Source of the DNA: Flaccisagitta enflata
Taxonomy: Eukaryota; Chaetognatha; Sagittoidea; Aphragmophora
Assembly: GCA_965153355.1 (NCBI GenBank)
Contig: OZ231127.1
Location: 15,438,001 to 15,502,000 of the forward strand
DNA: 64,000 nucleotides
Direction: 5' to 3'
The translations under genes were made by a program, and so were the position numbers. Position 1 is the first letter of the stretch; each line of letters starts with the position of its first letter. The notes under the pieces are model-generated. The model saw nothing but the letters and a program-made list of their open reading frames with translations, was not told the origin of the DNA and did no database searches. This document shows positions 1 to 11,302 of this stretch, piece after piece.

Positions 1-8
1 CTCTTATT

Positions 9-30
9 GAGTTGCGTGTCCGCAACTAAA
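9..30 (+). mobile_element. Family A element, palindromic end (rest lies left of the window)
   Basis: An 18-bp near-palindrome of the AGTTGCG..CGCAACT type is followed by AAA, the usual palindromic terminus of the dispersed family called A here. The rest of the element would lie to the left, outside the window. Confidence 0.5.
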
Positions 31-34
31 CATG

Positions 35-1310
35 TTTACACTCTTTACCATAAGACTGTCACTGATGGAAGCTGACTGATAATGGAAAGCCGCTTGCTGT
101 AGAAACAATGATTTTGTTCCATGGAAGAAAATTTCGTTCATAGCAGAGATGAATTGTTAGAAGTTTTAAAACCTTCAGAACGGTCATAATAAACCATGAT
201 TCATAATGAAAGCTGAAAAGGAAAGAAAACATTTTTTGTTTAAGTGCATCAGTTTTTTAATTGACACCAAACCTATTTGATTTGACAATTGATCATTGTC
301 ACTGTTGGGCACTTTAGTCAAAAAAACAATTTGTCCTAATTCTCTCACACTTCACGAATATCACTCGTTCAGGGAGTCAGGAAGTCAGATAGTTGAATAT
401 GTTCACAATCTCTTAGACTTTGTACACAAGAGAAACATTCTAACGTTTCAACTGTATCACTACTTTGTCAAACCGAATGGATGAAGGCGGAGAGAGTGAG
501 TCCTTATTCATTGCAAGACCAAAGGTAACCGGGAATGATTGAGGCTGCTGTAATGTTTGTGTTGAGATTCTTGATGGTCGATATTTGTGGTAGTTAGGCG
601 TGGGCTGCATAGGCCGGATTTTTTTGAAAATTCTTAGTACAAGTTAAAACATAATTTTCATGTGTCAGTTCAGTTTTACTCCAATTAATTCATTATCATT
701 GTAATTCAGAGCTCACCTAAGCTAGATTTCAGGTGAACAGATGGAAGCATCAGCAATTTTTACGAACAATAGCGATATTTTATTTTTTAAATGAAAGAAG
801 TTCAAAGTTAGTTTCAGTATGGGTTGAGCCACAGAAGTGCAATCATCTATTGCTAATGGAATATTTCGACGTTTCACCAATTGTAAGTTGGTTGGTTGGT
901 TGGTTCCTCTGTCAAAAGTGGTCGTTGTTGATAGTGCAGACAGAATCGAATTTGTCAATCAATACCTGCGAAGGCTGATTTGAGTCCTGGAAAGGCTGAT
1001 TAAAAGCATGAGAGTGTTGAAATAAGGCCTATGTAGCCTGGTTCAAGGCCTGAGCTGAGGGAGCAATATTTATGGTCTCAATTCCATATGATATTCTTTC
1101 TCAATGTTCAATATCGAACTTCACAAGGCCGTAAACAACTCCAATCGCCTGCAGGAGGCCAGTCAATCCCTTTGGCAAAAGCGGCAATCCAACAAAAGCT
1201 CGGAATGAACAAATATGACCGACGGACGAACAGCACGTGGCTTGTGGACGTGTGACTTATACGTTTTCAACAGTTTCTTCGATTCGATTCAGTTTTATCT
1301 ATCGAGCTCG
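35..1310. other. No gene or clear repeat seen
   Basis: AT-rich sequence. The short ORFs here (longest about 80 codons) show no recognisable protein, no repeat bias and no splice-site pair that could be trusted. Confidence 0.4.
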
Positions 1311-1338
1311 AGTAATGAGTAATGAGTAATGAGTAATG
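1311..1338. repeat. AGTAATG heptamer tandem repeat
   Basis: Four consecutive copies of a 7-base unit (AGTAATG) sit just before the 50-bp minisatellite. Confidence 0.8.
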
Positions 1339-1384
1339 AAAAAAGCGCGAGAGTCGATGGGAAACTGCAAAAATGGGCTGGAGT

Positions 1385-1760
1385 GCTCATCGGTCATCCA
1401 TGGTTTACACGTAAAACCTTAATTGATTTGCAATCTCAATCATTGTTTGCTCATTTTACCTCAATGAGCTGGAATGTTCATTCATGGTTTGCTCATTATC
1501 CTTTAAGGAGTATGAATGATAAATCATGGTTTGCTTGGTTTACCTTAATGTATTTGAATGCTCATTCATGCTTTGCTCGTTAACCTTTAATGGGTTTGAA
1601 TACTCCTTTTCGGTTAACTTGTTTAACCATCAACAGGTTCAAATGCTCATTCATGGTTTGCTCTTTTTATTTCAATAGGTTTGAATGCTCATTCATGGTT
1701 TGCTCGTTTTACCTCAATGGGTTTCAAAACTTACTCATTCATGGTTTGCTCACTTTTTTT
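1385..1760. repeat. Degenerate minisatellite of about 50 bp
   Basis: About eight diverged units share the core TCATTCATGGTTTGCTC followed by a TTTACCTCAATG-like stretch. Spacing varies around 48-50 bp. The ORFs read through it are by-products of the repeat. Confidence 0.7.
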
Positions 1761-2279
1761 TACCTCACACTTTCTTCAGTTTGCAATCCACCGGAAACCA
1801 AAACTGTCAAGAAAGAGAGAGAAAATCTCATGAACCACAAGAGGGTGACTCTTGATTTCTCTCTCTCTCTCTCTCTCTTTGAATTGGCTCCCAGTTGCAG
1901 CACATCATCTTCTTGGCGATGGAGAAATTTCCCCTCATCTTTTTTTTCTCTGTTTATAGGCAGAGACATATACAGACATCAATACTTTGACAAGGGGGAA
2001 ATTCCGTACAAAGGTTTATTAGAAGAATTCGACTCTTCATCTTGTGTACAAACAGATAATCAACTATTACCCAAAGGATTTTGTCATTTTTTTCATATTC
2101 TGACGTCATGAAAAATCGATCGCAAAAGTTGATTTCCTATAAAGATCATTCAAAATAAATTGATAAAAAAGATCATGTGGTGTCTCTCCCACTTCCTCTC
2201 CCACCCCCTATCAACTCTATCAGCTTTATTCTTTTTCACCACCACCACCTCCTCCTCCTCCTCTCTGTTTTTCAGGCTC

Positions 2280-3748
2280 ATTGTACGCTTGACGGTATGT
2301 TTTCCCTCTCATGTGCTCAAAACCTGTATACCTGATCGTTTTCGATTATTTTCATAATATTTTTACCTAGATCAAAAAAGATTTGGGATCTTTGATCCAT
2401 TTTTGGGACCGCAAGTTCCATTTATTTATCACCACTCAATGGTGGTTGTGGTGAAAATGTTGTAATTCAGTCACTTTGGGCTCAAAATTGGGCCACTTTG
2501 CTTTTGAAATTTGACCTTAAATCTATGAGATCGTGAAACAAGAGCTCAAGACCTAACCAATGGTGCAATCCGCAAGTTGCTATCATTTTTTGTTATGATC
2601 TGAGCGCTTTTCAAAGATGGAAGGGTATGAGGGTTTTTTTACCAGATGAATTTAGTGGTCAATTTTGACATTTTTTACAATTTTTGATATATCTCCGCTT
2701 GTGATGGACAAATTTAAATGAAATTGGTGACCAAATTGAAGAGTTTTTGATGCTCTAACTGAATCTGGTAAAATTTTTGATTGATATGATCCTCAAAACT
2801 TTTGGGAGACTCTAAAAACAGGTGCTAAAAAGTGAATTTTTTCACCATTTTGGCTACTTTGGTAAAAAAATTTGGGCACTTCCAAGACAGAAAAAGACGG
2901 AAAAAGACAAAAAATTCATGGGCAAGTTAAACTACAGTTCAAGATCTAACCAGTGGTGCAATCGGCATGTCTATATGTTCAAGCATATAGATTTGGCAGA
3001 GCTTTTTGGCTCATAATGACAAAAATTGTCATTTTATCATACCCACCGATCTTTCAAGCTCTGCCAGATATATATGCTTGAACACATTGACATGCCAATT
3101 GCACCACAGGTTAGATCTTGAACTGTAGTTTAATTTGCTCATGAATTTTTTGTCTTTTCTATCTTGGAAGTGCTCAAATTTTTTGACCAAAGTAGCCAAA
3201 ATGGTGAAAAAATTCATTTTTTAGCACCTGCTTCTAGAGTCTCCCAAAAATTTTGAGGATCATATCGATCAAAAACTTTACCAGATTCAGTTAGAGCATC
3301 AAAAACTCTTCAAGTTGGTCACCAATTTCATCTAACTTTGTCCATCCAAAGCGGAGATATATCAAAAATTGTAAAAATGTCAAAATTGACCACCAAATTC
3401 ATCTGGTAAAAAAACCCTCATACCCTTCCATCTTTGAAACACTCTCAAATCTTAACAAAAAATGTTAGCAACATGCAGATTGTACCACTGGTTAGCTCTT
3501 GAGCTCTAGTTTTATAATCTCATGGATTTTGGGTCATATTTCAAAACTGAAGTCGCCCAATTTTGCTCAGTGACCAGATTTCAACATTTTCACCACAACC
3601 ACCTTTGAGTGGTGATAAATAAACGGAACTCATGTCCCAAAAGGATCAAAGATCCTCAATCTCTTTTGTTCTAGGTAGTGATATTATAAAAATAATCGGA
3701 AAGGATCGGGTTTTGAGCATGAGGGGAAAACATACTCAATTGTACGCT
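2280..3748. mobile_element. Long-inverted-repeat (foldback) transposon, Mutator-like footprint
   Basis: The element proper is 2290-3738 (1449 bp). It begins TGACGGTATGTTTTCCC and ends with its near reverse complement. The two arms are about 720 bp each and meet at a small palindrome near 3015-3033 (AATGACAA/TTGTCATT), so almost the whole element folds back on itself. It is flanked by a 10-bp direct repeat ATTGTACGCT (2280-2289 and 3739-3748). Long terminal inverted repeats with a 9-11-bp duplication are typical of Mutator-like elements; the superfamily call is inference because there is no transposase. The short ORFs at 2822-3016 (+) and 3029-3217 (-) are the same arm sequence read from both sides. 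Confidence 0.75.
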
Positions 3749-3804
3749 CATATATGATATATCTCTCCCTCTGTCATTGCTTTTTGTTCTGCTTGTCTTC
3801 TCTG

Positions 3805-3860
3805 TTCACTGTTCTCCCTCTCTCTCCTCTCTCTCTCTCTCTCTCTTCTTTTCTCTCTGT
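3805..3860. repeat. CT-rich simple repeat
   Basis: Pyrimidine-only CTCTCT tract, immediately 5' of the relict PIN/CXC gene. Confidence 0.7.
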
Positions 3861-3937
3861 TAATCTGTCTGTTTATACTTTCTCCACCCTCTATTTCTAA
3901 GAGGAGAACGATGGGATATTGGCCCTTTTATTTCCAG

Positions 3938-6470
3938 GCAGTTCTGGAGAGGTTTGCATTCTTTGCAGCATCAGGCCATTACAACTACCTCAAGTCATGT
4001 TACATGTACTTGCAAGAGATGGTCAAATTACAAGTCAGCTATCCAAATGTCTACTATCATTTTTGCAATGGTGTAAATGTTGTTTGAAGAAATGACCGTG
4101 AGTGGGCTGATCTCTCCTGTGATTATGTCATTGAAACATGCCTCATAAGGAATCTTAAAACTTTTGGGGGTCTGACCCATGGGGGTGGAATGACTGAAAC
4201 ACAGAAAAATCAATGGACCCTATCAAGGCCTGTCTCTGCTGAGGTACACAATGCAGTCCAAGAGTTGACAGCAACTAGATTGAGAACTGGAGAGCAGAAC
4301 AAAGTTTTTGGTCCTTCCAGAGTTGCACGTGATTGAAAGGATACTAACATTGTTTGAGATTTCTTTCAAGAAAGAAACCCCTTTGAATATGGATCAGTAT
4401 TGTATAATATACACTGCCCTCTCATAGCAAAATCAGGTGAGGTGTAACATTACTGTAGGTTTTTTCATTGTTTGTATAGAATCTGAGCTCTATTTACTGG
4501 AACTAATGAATATAACATCTTGTCAAGAGCACTTTTTGAGATTTTCATAAAAACTGGTGGTTTTATTCTTTTTCAGATTCAACTGGGTGGTTTCAGAAAT
4601 ATTTTTGTCAGCAAATTGTTCCGGCATTTCATTCATTTGATAGGTCGCAACATATACTTTTACATAGAAATAAGATTTTCATTTTAAGCCACCGTTACAA
4701 AATTGTAACGGTTTTTGAAAATGTGGAAATTGCATTTTTGGATAGAAATATATAGTGCGACCTATCAAATGAATGGAATTTTCACTAGGAATTCAAATAT
4801 GCTGTCAAAAAAGATTTTCAAAATACCCAGTAGAATCTACATTGAAAAAAAGGGTACAAACCATTAATTTTTATGAAAATCTCAAAAAGTGCTCTTGACA
4901 AGATTTTATCTTTATTTGTTCCAGTAAATAGAGCTCAGATTCTATACAAAACAATGAAAAAACCTACAGTAATGTTTCTTTTCTCCGGATCTTGCTGTGA
5001 GAGGGTAGTGTATAGCAAATGTAGTTCATGCCCTAGCAACTGTCAATGTTGACGATGCAATAATTGTAGGCAACAATATCATTTCTTGAATGGTGGGTGA
5101 GAAGGTGGATGGAATCTCCTTCCGGAGAAAAGAGTAAGCAGTCACACTTGCATCAAAATCCTCTGTAAAGATTAATGAACTCTGCGTATTTCCACCAGCC
5201 ATAGCTGAATCTCCAGACTTGCTAAATGAACCTCAGAAAGCCAGTTTTGCAGATGCAATTTGGGCTAATATCCCAAACAAAGATGTTGAAATTCCAAAGC
5301 CAGCACAATATGTAATAGATGGTGGAGCTCTCCTGTATCCCATACCATGGACACATGGAGAAACCTTTGATCATATCCTGAAAGTTACACTAGGTATGTT
5401 CACAAGAGGTATAGCAAAGCTGTTGTTGTTTCTGATGGATATTGTTCTGCTTCAACAAAAGATATGGCTCACAGAAGAAGAGCTAAGGGAAAACTAGGAC
5501 CTACAGTGTTGTTTACCAAAAAATGTGTTTAACTGTTGCAAAAGATATTTTCCTCAGCAATCCCATAAGCAAGCAGAACTTTCTTAAACAGCTTGGTGAG
5601 GATCTACAGGCTACAGGTTGCCAAATTTTTTATGCATCATCAGATGCAATTGAGTCAGCCAGTGTACAAGATACTGTACTGGTTGGAGATGACACAGACC
5701 TGATTGTTCTCTTGTTGTATCACTCAAATCCTACTGGAGAAGACCTCTTTTTTGCCCCTGAACCAAAGAAGAATGCAAAACCATGGGTTTGGGACCTAAA
5801 GCAAGCAAAGAGGGACATCGGGCCATTAGTCTGCAAACACATTCTTTTTCCACATGCACTTTTTGGCTGTGATACCACTTCAAGGCTTTTTGGCATGGGC
5901 AAGGCTGCTATATTGAAAAAGTTTAAGACAAACACTGTTTTGCACCAATCAGCAAAAGTTTTTGATGATGAGTCAGCTGCGCCTGAGGAAATTGCTGTAG
6001 CAGGTAAAAAGGCCTTGGTGGAAATGTATAATGGGAAAAAGAATGAGTCTTTGAATGCGCTGCAAAAAAAGAAATACTGTGAAAAAGTTGTGAAAAGTCT
6101 TCACAGAGTAGAGGGAAAAAACATTCCCCCTACCACAGCTGCTTCAAAATTTCACAGTGACAGAGTGTATCTACAAATTTGTCAATGGAAAAATCCTCAT
6201 TGCAATTTGCAGGAAGAATCAAGGGGTTGGAAGCTCACTGATTCAGGATACTCCCCTCTATTGACAGATCTTCCACCTGCCCTGCCTGAACTGCTTAAAG
6301 TCATTTGATGTGATTGCACCACAGGTTGCACCTCTGCAAGATGTACTTGCCGCAAAAATGGTCTGAAATGCACACTTGCCTGTGGTCATTGTCAAGGCAC
6401 TTCATGTACAAATGAAAGTACAATGGATGTTGCAGAAGAAGATTTTGATGAAGCTGATGATCAAGATTGA
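3938..6470 (+). pseudogene. Relict PIN-like/CXC-tail protein gene of a multicopy invertebrate family
   Basis: The reading frame opens after a good acceptor (CCCTTTTATTTCCAG|GCA) with AVLERFAFFAASGH. It carries a GGLTHGGGMTE motif, an IDGGALLYPIPW motif, an acidic PIN/FEN-like core (VGDDTDLIVLLLYH, then HALFGCDTTSRLFGMGKAA) and a cysteine-rich CXC-type tail (CTCRKNGLKC...CGHCQGTSC). I recall this arrangement in multicopy uncharacterised proteins of cnidarians and other invertebrates; function unknown. It is broken by in-frame stops at 4085, 4334, 4355, 5087, 5135 and 6306, frameshifts near 5390 and 5525, and a foldback element at 4412-5010. The best-preserved open stretch is 5523-6305. Several stops are TGA where the family appears to have Arg, as expected from CGA decay. 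The CXC tail runs on in frame after the 6306 stop to the TGA at 6468-6470. Confidence 0.75.
4408..5014. mobile_element. CACT-ended foldback element inserted in the relict gene, TATA duplication
   Basis: The element is 4412-5010 (599 bp). Its ends are CACTGCCCTCTCATAGCAA and the inverse of CACTACCCTCTCACAGCAA. Arms of about 280 bp converge on ACCGTTACAA-AA-TTGTAACGGT at 4691-4712. TATA lies on both sides (4408-4411, 5011-5014). Removing the element with one TATA joins the host reading frame as LYNIANVV, which supports a 4-bp duplication over the alternative TA. CACT-type ends with a 4-bp duplication are known for Chapaev-type (CMC) elements; that assignment is inference. Confidence 0.75.
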
Positions 6471-6800
6471 AGCTTTCCACAATCCTAAAACTGATAATCA
6501 AAAGTTGGGGTGTATAGGTGTCAATATTTGATTTTGAGTGTTGACATCAAGGCCGAATGAAAATAAGACCAACGCGCGGAGCAGCCTACCTCATAGGGTC
6601 ATGTGGAAACATGCTGCATAGATTGGAAGATGATGATTAAAGAAGAAGTTTCCCTAAAAATCTGAAGCACTGACAATCAACATATGAGGATGTCAACATA
6701 TGATTTTAGTGTTGATATTTTGGCCAGATGAAATAAAAACCAGTGTTAAGCCAGCGTACCACATAGGGTAATTTGGAATGTGCTGCATGAAGACACAGAA
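6471..6800. repeat. Two diverged copies of an approximately 185-bp unit
   Basis: Two adjacent blocks share TGTTGACATCAAGGCC/TGTTGATATTTTGGCC, AATGAAAATAAGACCA/GATGAAATAAAAACCA and CTACCTCATAGGGT/GTACCACATAGGGT in the same order. They lie directly 3' of the relict gene and may be its duplicated 3' end (inference). Confidence 0.6.
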
Positions 6801-6851
6801 TAAAAGATGGATCAATCACAAGGGGTTGGATGCTTTTGCTCATATCAACCA

Positions 6852-6980
6852 TCTGCAACAATGCTGTGACCCAGCATCACTTGTTTTTGAAAATCTTTTT
6901 TTTAGTCGCGTGCTACGCGACTGCACCCCGTTTTGTCAGTCCATTGGTTGGTCCGTCCATCCATCCGTGGTGAAGTGCTA
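6852..6980 (-). mobile_element. Two adjoining family A fragments
   Basis: 6852-6890 is the non-palindromic end of subfamily 2 in reverse (TGACCCAGCATCACTTGTT). At 6904-6922 a palindrome (AGTCGCGTGCTACGCGACT) starts another reversed copy, followed by a short GTCC/ATCC microsatellite. Confidence 0.6.
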
Positions 6981-7370
6981 TGTAAATTCAATGTAATACA
7001 ATCATTTCTAGTAACCTTATAAAAAAAAATAACATAAATATGAAAGTAACTTGACCACACCATATTTTTTCCTCAATCAAATATATGCAATTTTTGCGTT
7101 TTTTGCGCATTTTCTTAAGTATGAACATCCTAAAATTACCTTAAAAATCTTTGGGTAATAGTTGTTTTTCTCAAAATATATGTTCTTAGGATGGGAAAAA
7201 TGCCTTCAAACGTTTGTACGGAATTTCCCCTATGTACTTCTTTACATATCTCTGCCTATTAAGCCATAGCTTCTCGCTCTCCATTGGTATCGTGTTGTGT
7301 TTATCTGTCTCACCTAGTCCGTATTTATCATCACAAATAGGGATTATCAAAGAAGGAGTAAAAGAAATAA

Positions 7371-7668
7371 AAGAAGAAGAAAAAGAAAAAGAAAAAGAAG
7401 AAGAAGAAGAAGAAGAAGAAGAAGAAGAAGAAGAAGAAGAAAAAGAAGAAGAAGAAGAAGAGGAAAAAGAAGAAGACGGAGAGGAAAAAGACGGAGGAGA
7501 TGAAAAAGAACAAGAAAAAGAAAAAAGAAAAAGAAAAAGAAAAAGAAAAAGAAAAAGAAAAAGAAAAAGAAAAAGAAGAAAAAACAGGAGAAAAGAAAAG
7601 AAAAAAAAGAAAAGAAAGAAAAAGAGAAAAAAGAAGAGAAGAAAGAAAAGAAAAGAAGAGTAGAACAA
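7371..7668 (+). repeat. 300-bp polypurine (GAA/GAAA) tract
   Basis: Almost pure A/G on the plus strand with (GAA)n grading into (GAAAAA)n-like units. The overlapping ORFs on both strands (poly-Glu/Lys, poly-Phe/Leu/Ser) are produced by the repeat. Long mirror-symmetric purine runs of this kind can form triplex DNA. Confidence 0.9.
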
Positions 7669-7727
7669 GGATGATAACATTAACAAGTAGTACTTGTACC
7701 AGTAGAAGTATGAGTATACAAAGAAAT

Positions 7728-8163
7728 AGTCGCAAAAGCGTTAGATGGTCAGCGGTACCCGTTGCCCCTATGTGAGTTTATGTGGGTGTGAGGTGGTTAG
7801 AGGGGCAGCGGCCCCGAAGGGGCCGATGAACTATGCTGTTTTTATTTGAGCCTCAAGGCTGGAATTAGGGCCTTGAGGCTGGGATTTGAGCCTTGGGGCT
7901 GGGATTTGAGCCTCGAGGCTGGGATTTGAGCCTCGAGGCTGGAATTTGAGCCACGAGGCCGGAATTTGAGCCTCAAGGCTGGGATTTGAGCCTCCAAGCT
8001 GGGATTTGAGCCTCCAGGCTGGGATTTGAGCCTGGAGGCTAGGATTTAGGTCTTGAGGCTGAGATATGAGCCTTGAGGCTGGGGAGGGGGGTACACTGAA
8101 AAGGGAGAAATTTCTGCATATGTGAAAGCATAGGTCATCGGCCCCTTCGGGGCCGCTGCCCTA
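7728..8163. mobile_element. Family C element, copy 1
   Basis: A head motif TGGTCAGCGGTACCCGTTG is followed by the hairpin GGGCAGCGGCCCCGAAGG (7804 on), about ten units of a 21-bp minisatellite (core GATTTGAGCCTCGAGGCTGG, 7845-8075), and an inverted copy of the hairpin ending GGGGCCGCTGCCC at 8161. The inverted hairpins bracket the minisatellite. Confidence 0.75.
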
Positions 8164-8311
8164 AAGGAAAGATAAAGTCAAAAGAAGAAACAAATGGAGA
8201 ACGAAGAAACGACGATGGAATCGCCGAGGGGGAAAGTAATCACGAGAGGAATGAGAAAGAAGTCACAATAAAAAGAAAAAAAAAGACTAAAAAAGAAAAG
8301 AAAGAAAAAAA

Positions 8312-8523
8312 CACAAGCCCAAAAGGGCAACAGTCGCCTGATCCGTTTTGCAGATCACTTCATAACTGCACAAGTAACATAGCTACATGATTACAATTCA
8401 AAACCACATTTAAAATGCCAAAATGACTTAGATTTTTAAAGAAATGTTGCCGACAAACTGATTAACCGACGGACTGACAGACCGACAGACCAACTTGTAG
8501 AGTCGTGTGCACAGGACTGAAAG
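8312..8523 (+). mobile_element. Family A element
   Basis: It starts ACAAGCCCAAAAGGGC with an AGTCGCC motif shortly after. A GACC/GACG microsatellite follows, and it ends with the degenerate palindrome AGTCGTGTGCACAGGACT (8501-8518). Confidence 0.55.
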
Positions 8524-8782
8524 AAACTGGAGAGACGCTCAACTTGCGTGCGTCTGCCACGCGTAGCATCCGTTAAGCCTCACTTAGAAAAGGCACTTCC
8601 CAAAGACGATGGATGAGATGTGGTAAAATGGCGCCACATTTATTACAAATTGACGAAATCTCACTCTACCATCTCAATCTCTAACATCAGAGTACATCCG
8701 GGCATCTAGAAGAATGAAACATTAAGAATGGCGTTTGTCTGATCTGTTTGAAGTGTCATTGCAGGTATTGACAATGTAATTC

Positions 8783-9213
8783 TAAACGATTTATTAGTTT
8801 TGAGGATTCATGTACTAAGTTGACTAGTAAGTCACCAAATCTTTGACACCAATTGACTTGCCATATTTCATTTTTCATTTTTTTCCACCATGAATTATGG
8901 CACGTCAATTAATGTCGAAAATTTGGTAAGTTACTTGTCAACTTTGTACGTGAATCCTCATGACTAATAAATCATTTTAAAGCGTATGACGATTAATTAG
9001 TTTAGTACTAAGTTTAAAACGATTTATTAGTTTTGAGGATTTATGTACTAAGTTGACTAGTAAGTCACCATATCTTTGACACCAATTGACTTTCCATATT
9101 GCATTTTTCATGTTTTTCCACCATGAACTATGGCACGTCAATTAATGTCGAAAATTTGGTAAGTTACTTGTCAACTTTATACGTGAATCCTCATGACTTA
9201 TAAATCGTTTTAA
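8783..9213. repeat. Tandem pair of a palindromic 200-bp MITE-like unit
   Basis: Units at 8783-8980 and 9016-9213 are nearly identical. Each is itself an inverted repeat: AACGATTTATTAGT..GAGGATTCATGTAC at the left matches the reverse of GTACGTGAATCCTC..ACTAATAAATCATT at the right. No coding potential. Confidence 0.75.
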
Positions 9214-9246
9214 TGCGTATGATATCTATTTTTTCAACTATGAGTG

Positions 9247-9298
9247 TAACAAACAAGCAAACAAACAAACAAACAAATAAACAAACAAACAAACAAGT
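9247..9298. repeat. (CAAA)n microsatellite
   Basis: About twelve CAAA/CAAAT units. Confidence 0.9.
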
Positions 9299-9687
9299 TC
9301 TTTTCGCGCTCAGCCCCAGCTTCATCCCCAATAGAATCATCCCACGATCCATTCTGTAGAGAGAATCCAGGCTTTTCATCCAAGAGCGCAAAAGCAAATC
9401 GTGGTATTGGTTATCTTTTTTGAATCTCTGACGTCCTCGCCTAATGTCATTTTGATTCATAACTAACACGTGCTTATTGGAATTGCATGAATTGCGTGAA
9501 TCCATCTCGAGAGATATCTCAGCTCAGGGTTGCAGATTTGCAGTGGCTCCGAGATTGGACTGTCTGTTTACACGTCCGTGTCCGCATGTCTGTCCATGCA
9601 CATGCACCTTACCTCTGGCGTGACAACCTTGGCGTATAATAGAAACTTATCTCTTTCGAATTTTCCTTTAACTTCCGCAAATTGAAT

Positions 9688-9887
9688 AAACAAGGCCAAC
9701 ACCTAACAAGTCGCGTGTGGTCGTTAAGACTAAATGACTAAAACACTAAAAGACCAAAACACTAAAAGACCAAATCATTAAAAGTGGGAGCAGAAATGCA
9801 AAAGCTGCTCTAACACGCCCAAAAAAGCCAACCAACCGACAGACCAACATAGCGGTTCATAGAGTGGCGTAGCGCACGACTAAAAAC
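9688..9887 (+). mobile_element. Family A element, complete short copy
   Basis: The left end is AAACAAGGCCAACACC with subterminal AAGTCGCGTG (9708-9717). The right end is the palindrome AGTGGCGTAGCGCACGACT (9863-9881) followed by AAAAA. Length about 200 bp. Confidence 0.65.
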
Positions 9888-10080
9888 CTTTTAAGATAAA
9901 ATAATAAAAAGTTTAAAACGACTTTTGTGAGGTGTGGAAAGAGACACCGGTTGAAAAAAACTCAAATCCCTCCGTGGAAGCCAAATGTGTGAATCTTGAA
10001 AAATTGAATCTTGAAGAAAAATGATGAGAACAATTTCTTCATCTTAATGTTTTTCCTTTCACTTGAGGTAAGCTTTTCTC

Positions 10081-10308
10081 TTTTCAGTTGCGGACAAGCA
10101 ACTCTATAAAAGGCTTTGTCCGTCCGTCCGTCCATTCGTCCGTCCGTCCGTCCGTCCGTCTGTCCATGAACACGTGTCAAAAAGTGGAAAAAACGAGCGT
10201 TTTAAAGCTTTTCGTGTAAGTGTCTGTGTGGGAAAGGGTGTTGGGTGGGGTGTTGGATGCCCCTGTCCACCCGTCCGCAACAATATTGTGACCCCGCGTC
10301 ACTTGTTT
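10081..10308 (-). mobile_element. Family A element, subfamily 2, reversed
   Basis: Palindrome AGTTGCGGACAAGCAACT (10086-10103), then CTATAAAAGGC and a (GTCC)n microsatellite. The other end reads, reversed, AACAAGTGACGCGGGGTCAC with GTTGCGGACGGGTGG next to it. That GTTGCGGAC matches this copy's own palindrome arm. Confidence 0.7.
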
Positions 10309-10420
10309 GAATTTATCCTTGCGTCTTTACCACAGATCGTTTTTCCGCCATTCCGTTCAATTTGTCAGTTTGTAACGCTTTTATGTATCTCAGCAAACGT
10401 GCCAGCAGACACCTCATCTC

Positions 10421-10538
10421 TTTTAAGGCGCGACAAGGCTGTGTCCGTCGGTTGGTTTGTCGGTTGGTTGGTGGGTCTGTAACGCATTCGTTCGACGATC
10501 CACACGTCGCACCTTATTGGCCTACTTGGCCTTGTTTT
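10421..10538 (-). mobile_element. Family A element (subfamily 3), left half of a mirrored pair
   Basis: A reversed copy begins near TTTTAAGGCGCGACAAGG, has a GTCGGTTGG microsatellite, carries CCACACGTCGCACCTTATT and ends GGCCTACTTGGCCTTGTT. It is the near mirror image of the copy at 11303-11412. Confidence 0.65.
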
Positions 10539-10563
10539 CTCTGTTCAAGCCGTACCTTCTTGC

Positions 10564-11128
10564 TACAGTAGATCTTGTCTAGACTTGAGATAACGGGGCA
10601 AGCATTGCGGAGAAACAAACGAGGGCAGGGGAGCAATATTTGGATCATGGACTAATCAAAGGATGCTTAATTCCCCATGATAGCTGGTTGCTATGGAAAC
10701 ATACTTTAATGTGTTCTCTCTAAAATATCAATATTTTGAGAGAATCTTTTTAGGAACATTACTTAAAATAAGATTTGCTACCACTCTCCCACAGTATGTT
10801 CTGTAAAAATATCGCTTGTTTGGCCGTTGCTAGGGAGCGTATCCATGTGTGACAACCCCTGGCAACTGCTAAACGAGCAACATTCATACAGAACATACAG
10901 TAGGAAAGTTGTTGCAAATTTAATTTCAAAAATGTTTCCTCAAAAAATTTCTCAAAATATTGATATTTTAGCGAAAATACATAGAAATGCGTTTCCATGG
11001 CAAGCAACTATCATGGGCAATAAAGCATACCTTTATTAGTCTATATTTCAAATATCAATCCACTGGCTTCATTTGTTTTTCTATAATGCTTGCCCCCGTT
11101 ATCTCAAGTCTAGACAAGATCTACTGTA
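10564..11128. mobile_element. TA-flanked inverted-repeat element between mirrored family A copies
   Basis: The element is 10566-11126. It starts CAGTAGATCTTGTCTAGACT and ends with the inverse; the outer arms match for about 40 bp and weaker inverted similarity continues inward (GTTGCTATGGAAACATAC against its inverse near 10990). TA lies on each side. Terminal CAGT and a TA duplication fit a non-autonomous Tc1/mariner-type element (inference). No transposase ORF. Confidence 0.7.
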
Positions 11129-11302
11129 TCTATTGCACGTGGCCAGGAACTACATGGCAGGTACCAATAAGACATGATCTAGAGTATTTATTTGTTTCTT
11201 ATTCAAGCTCTTTGACACTGTTGTTAAGCTTTAAAACTAAAATTTTGGATTGGACAAAAAATCATTTTTCCCTATAATATCCCAACATAGGCCTCTTTTA
11301 AG

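Noticed and set aside
7186-7775. Poly-Glu/Lys and poly-Phe/Leu ORFs over the purine tract
   Set aside because: All frames are open because of composition; no splice or start context.
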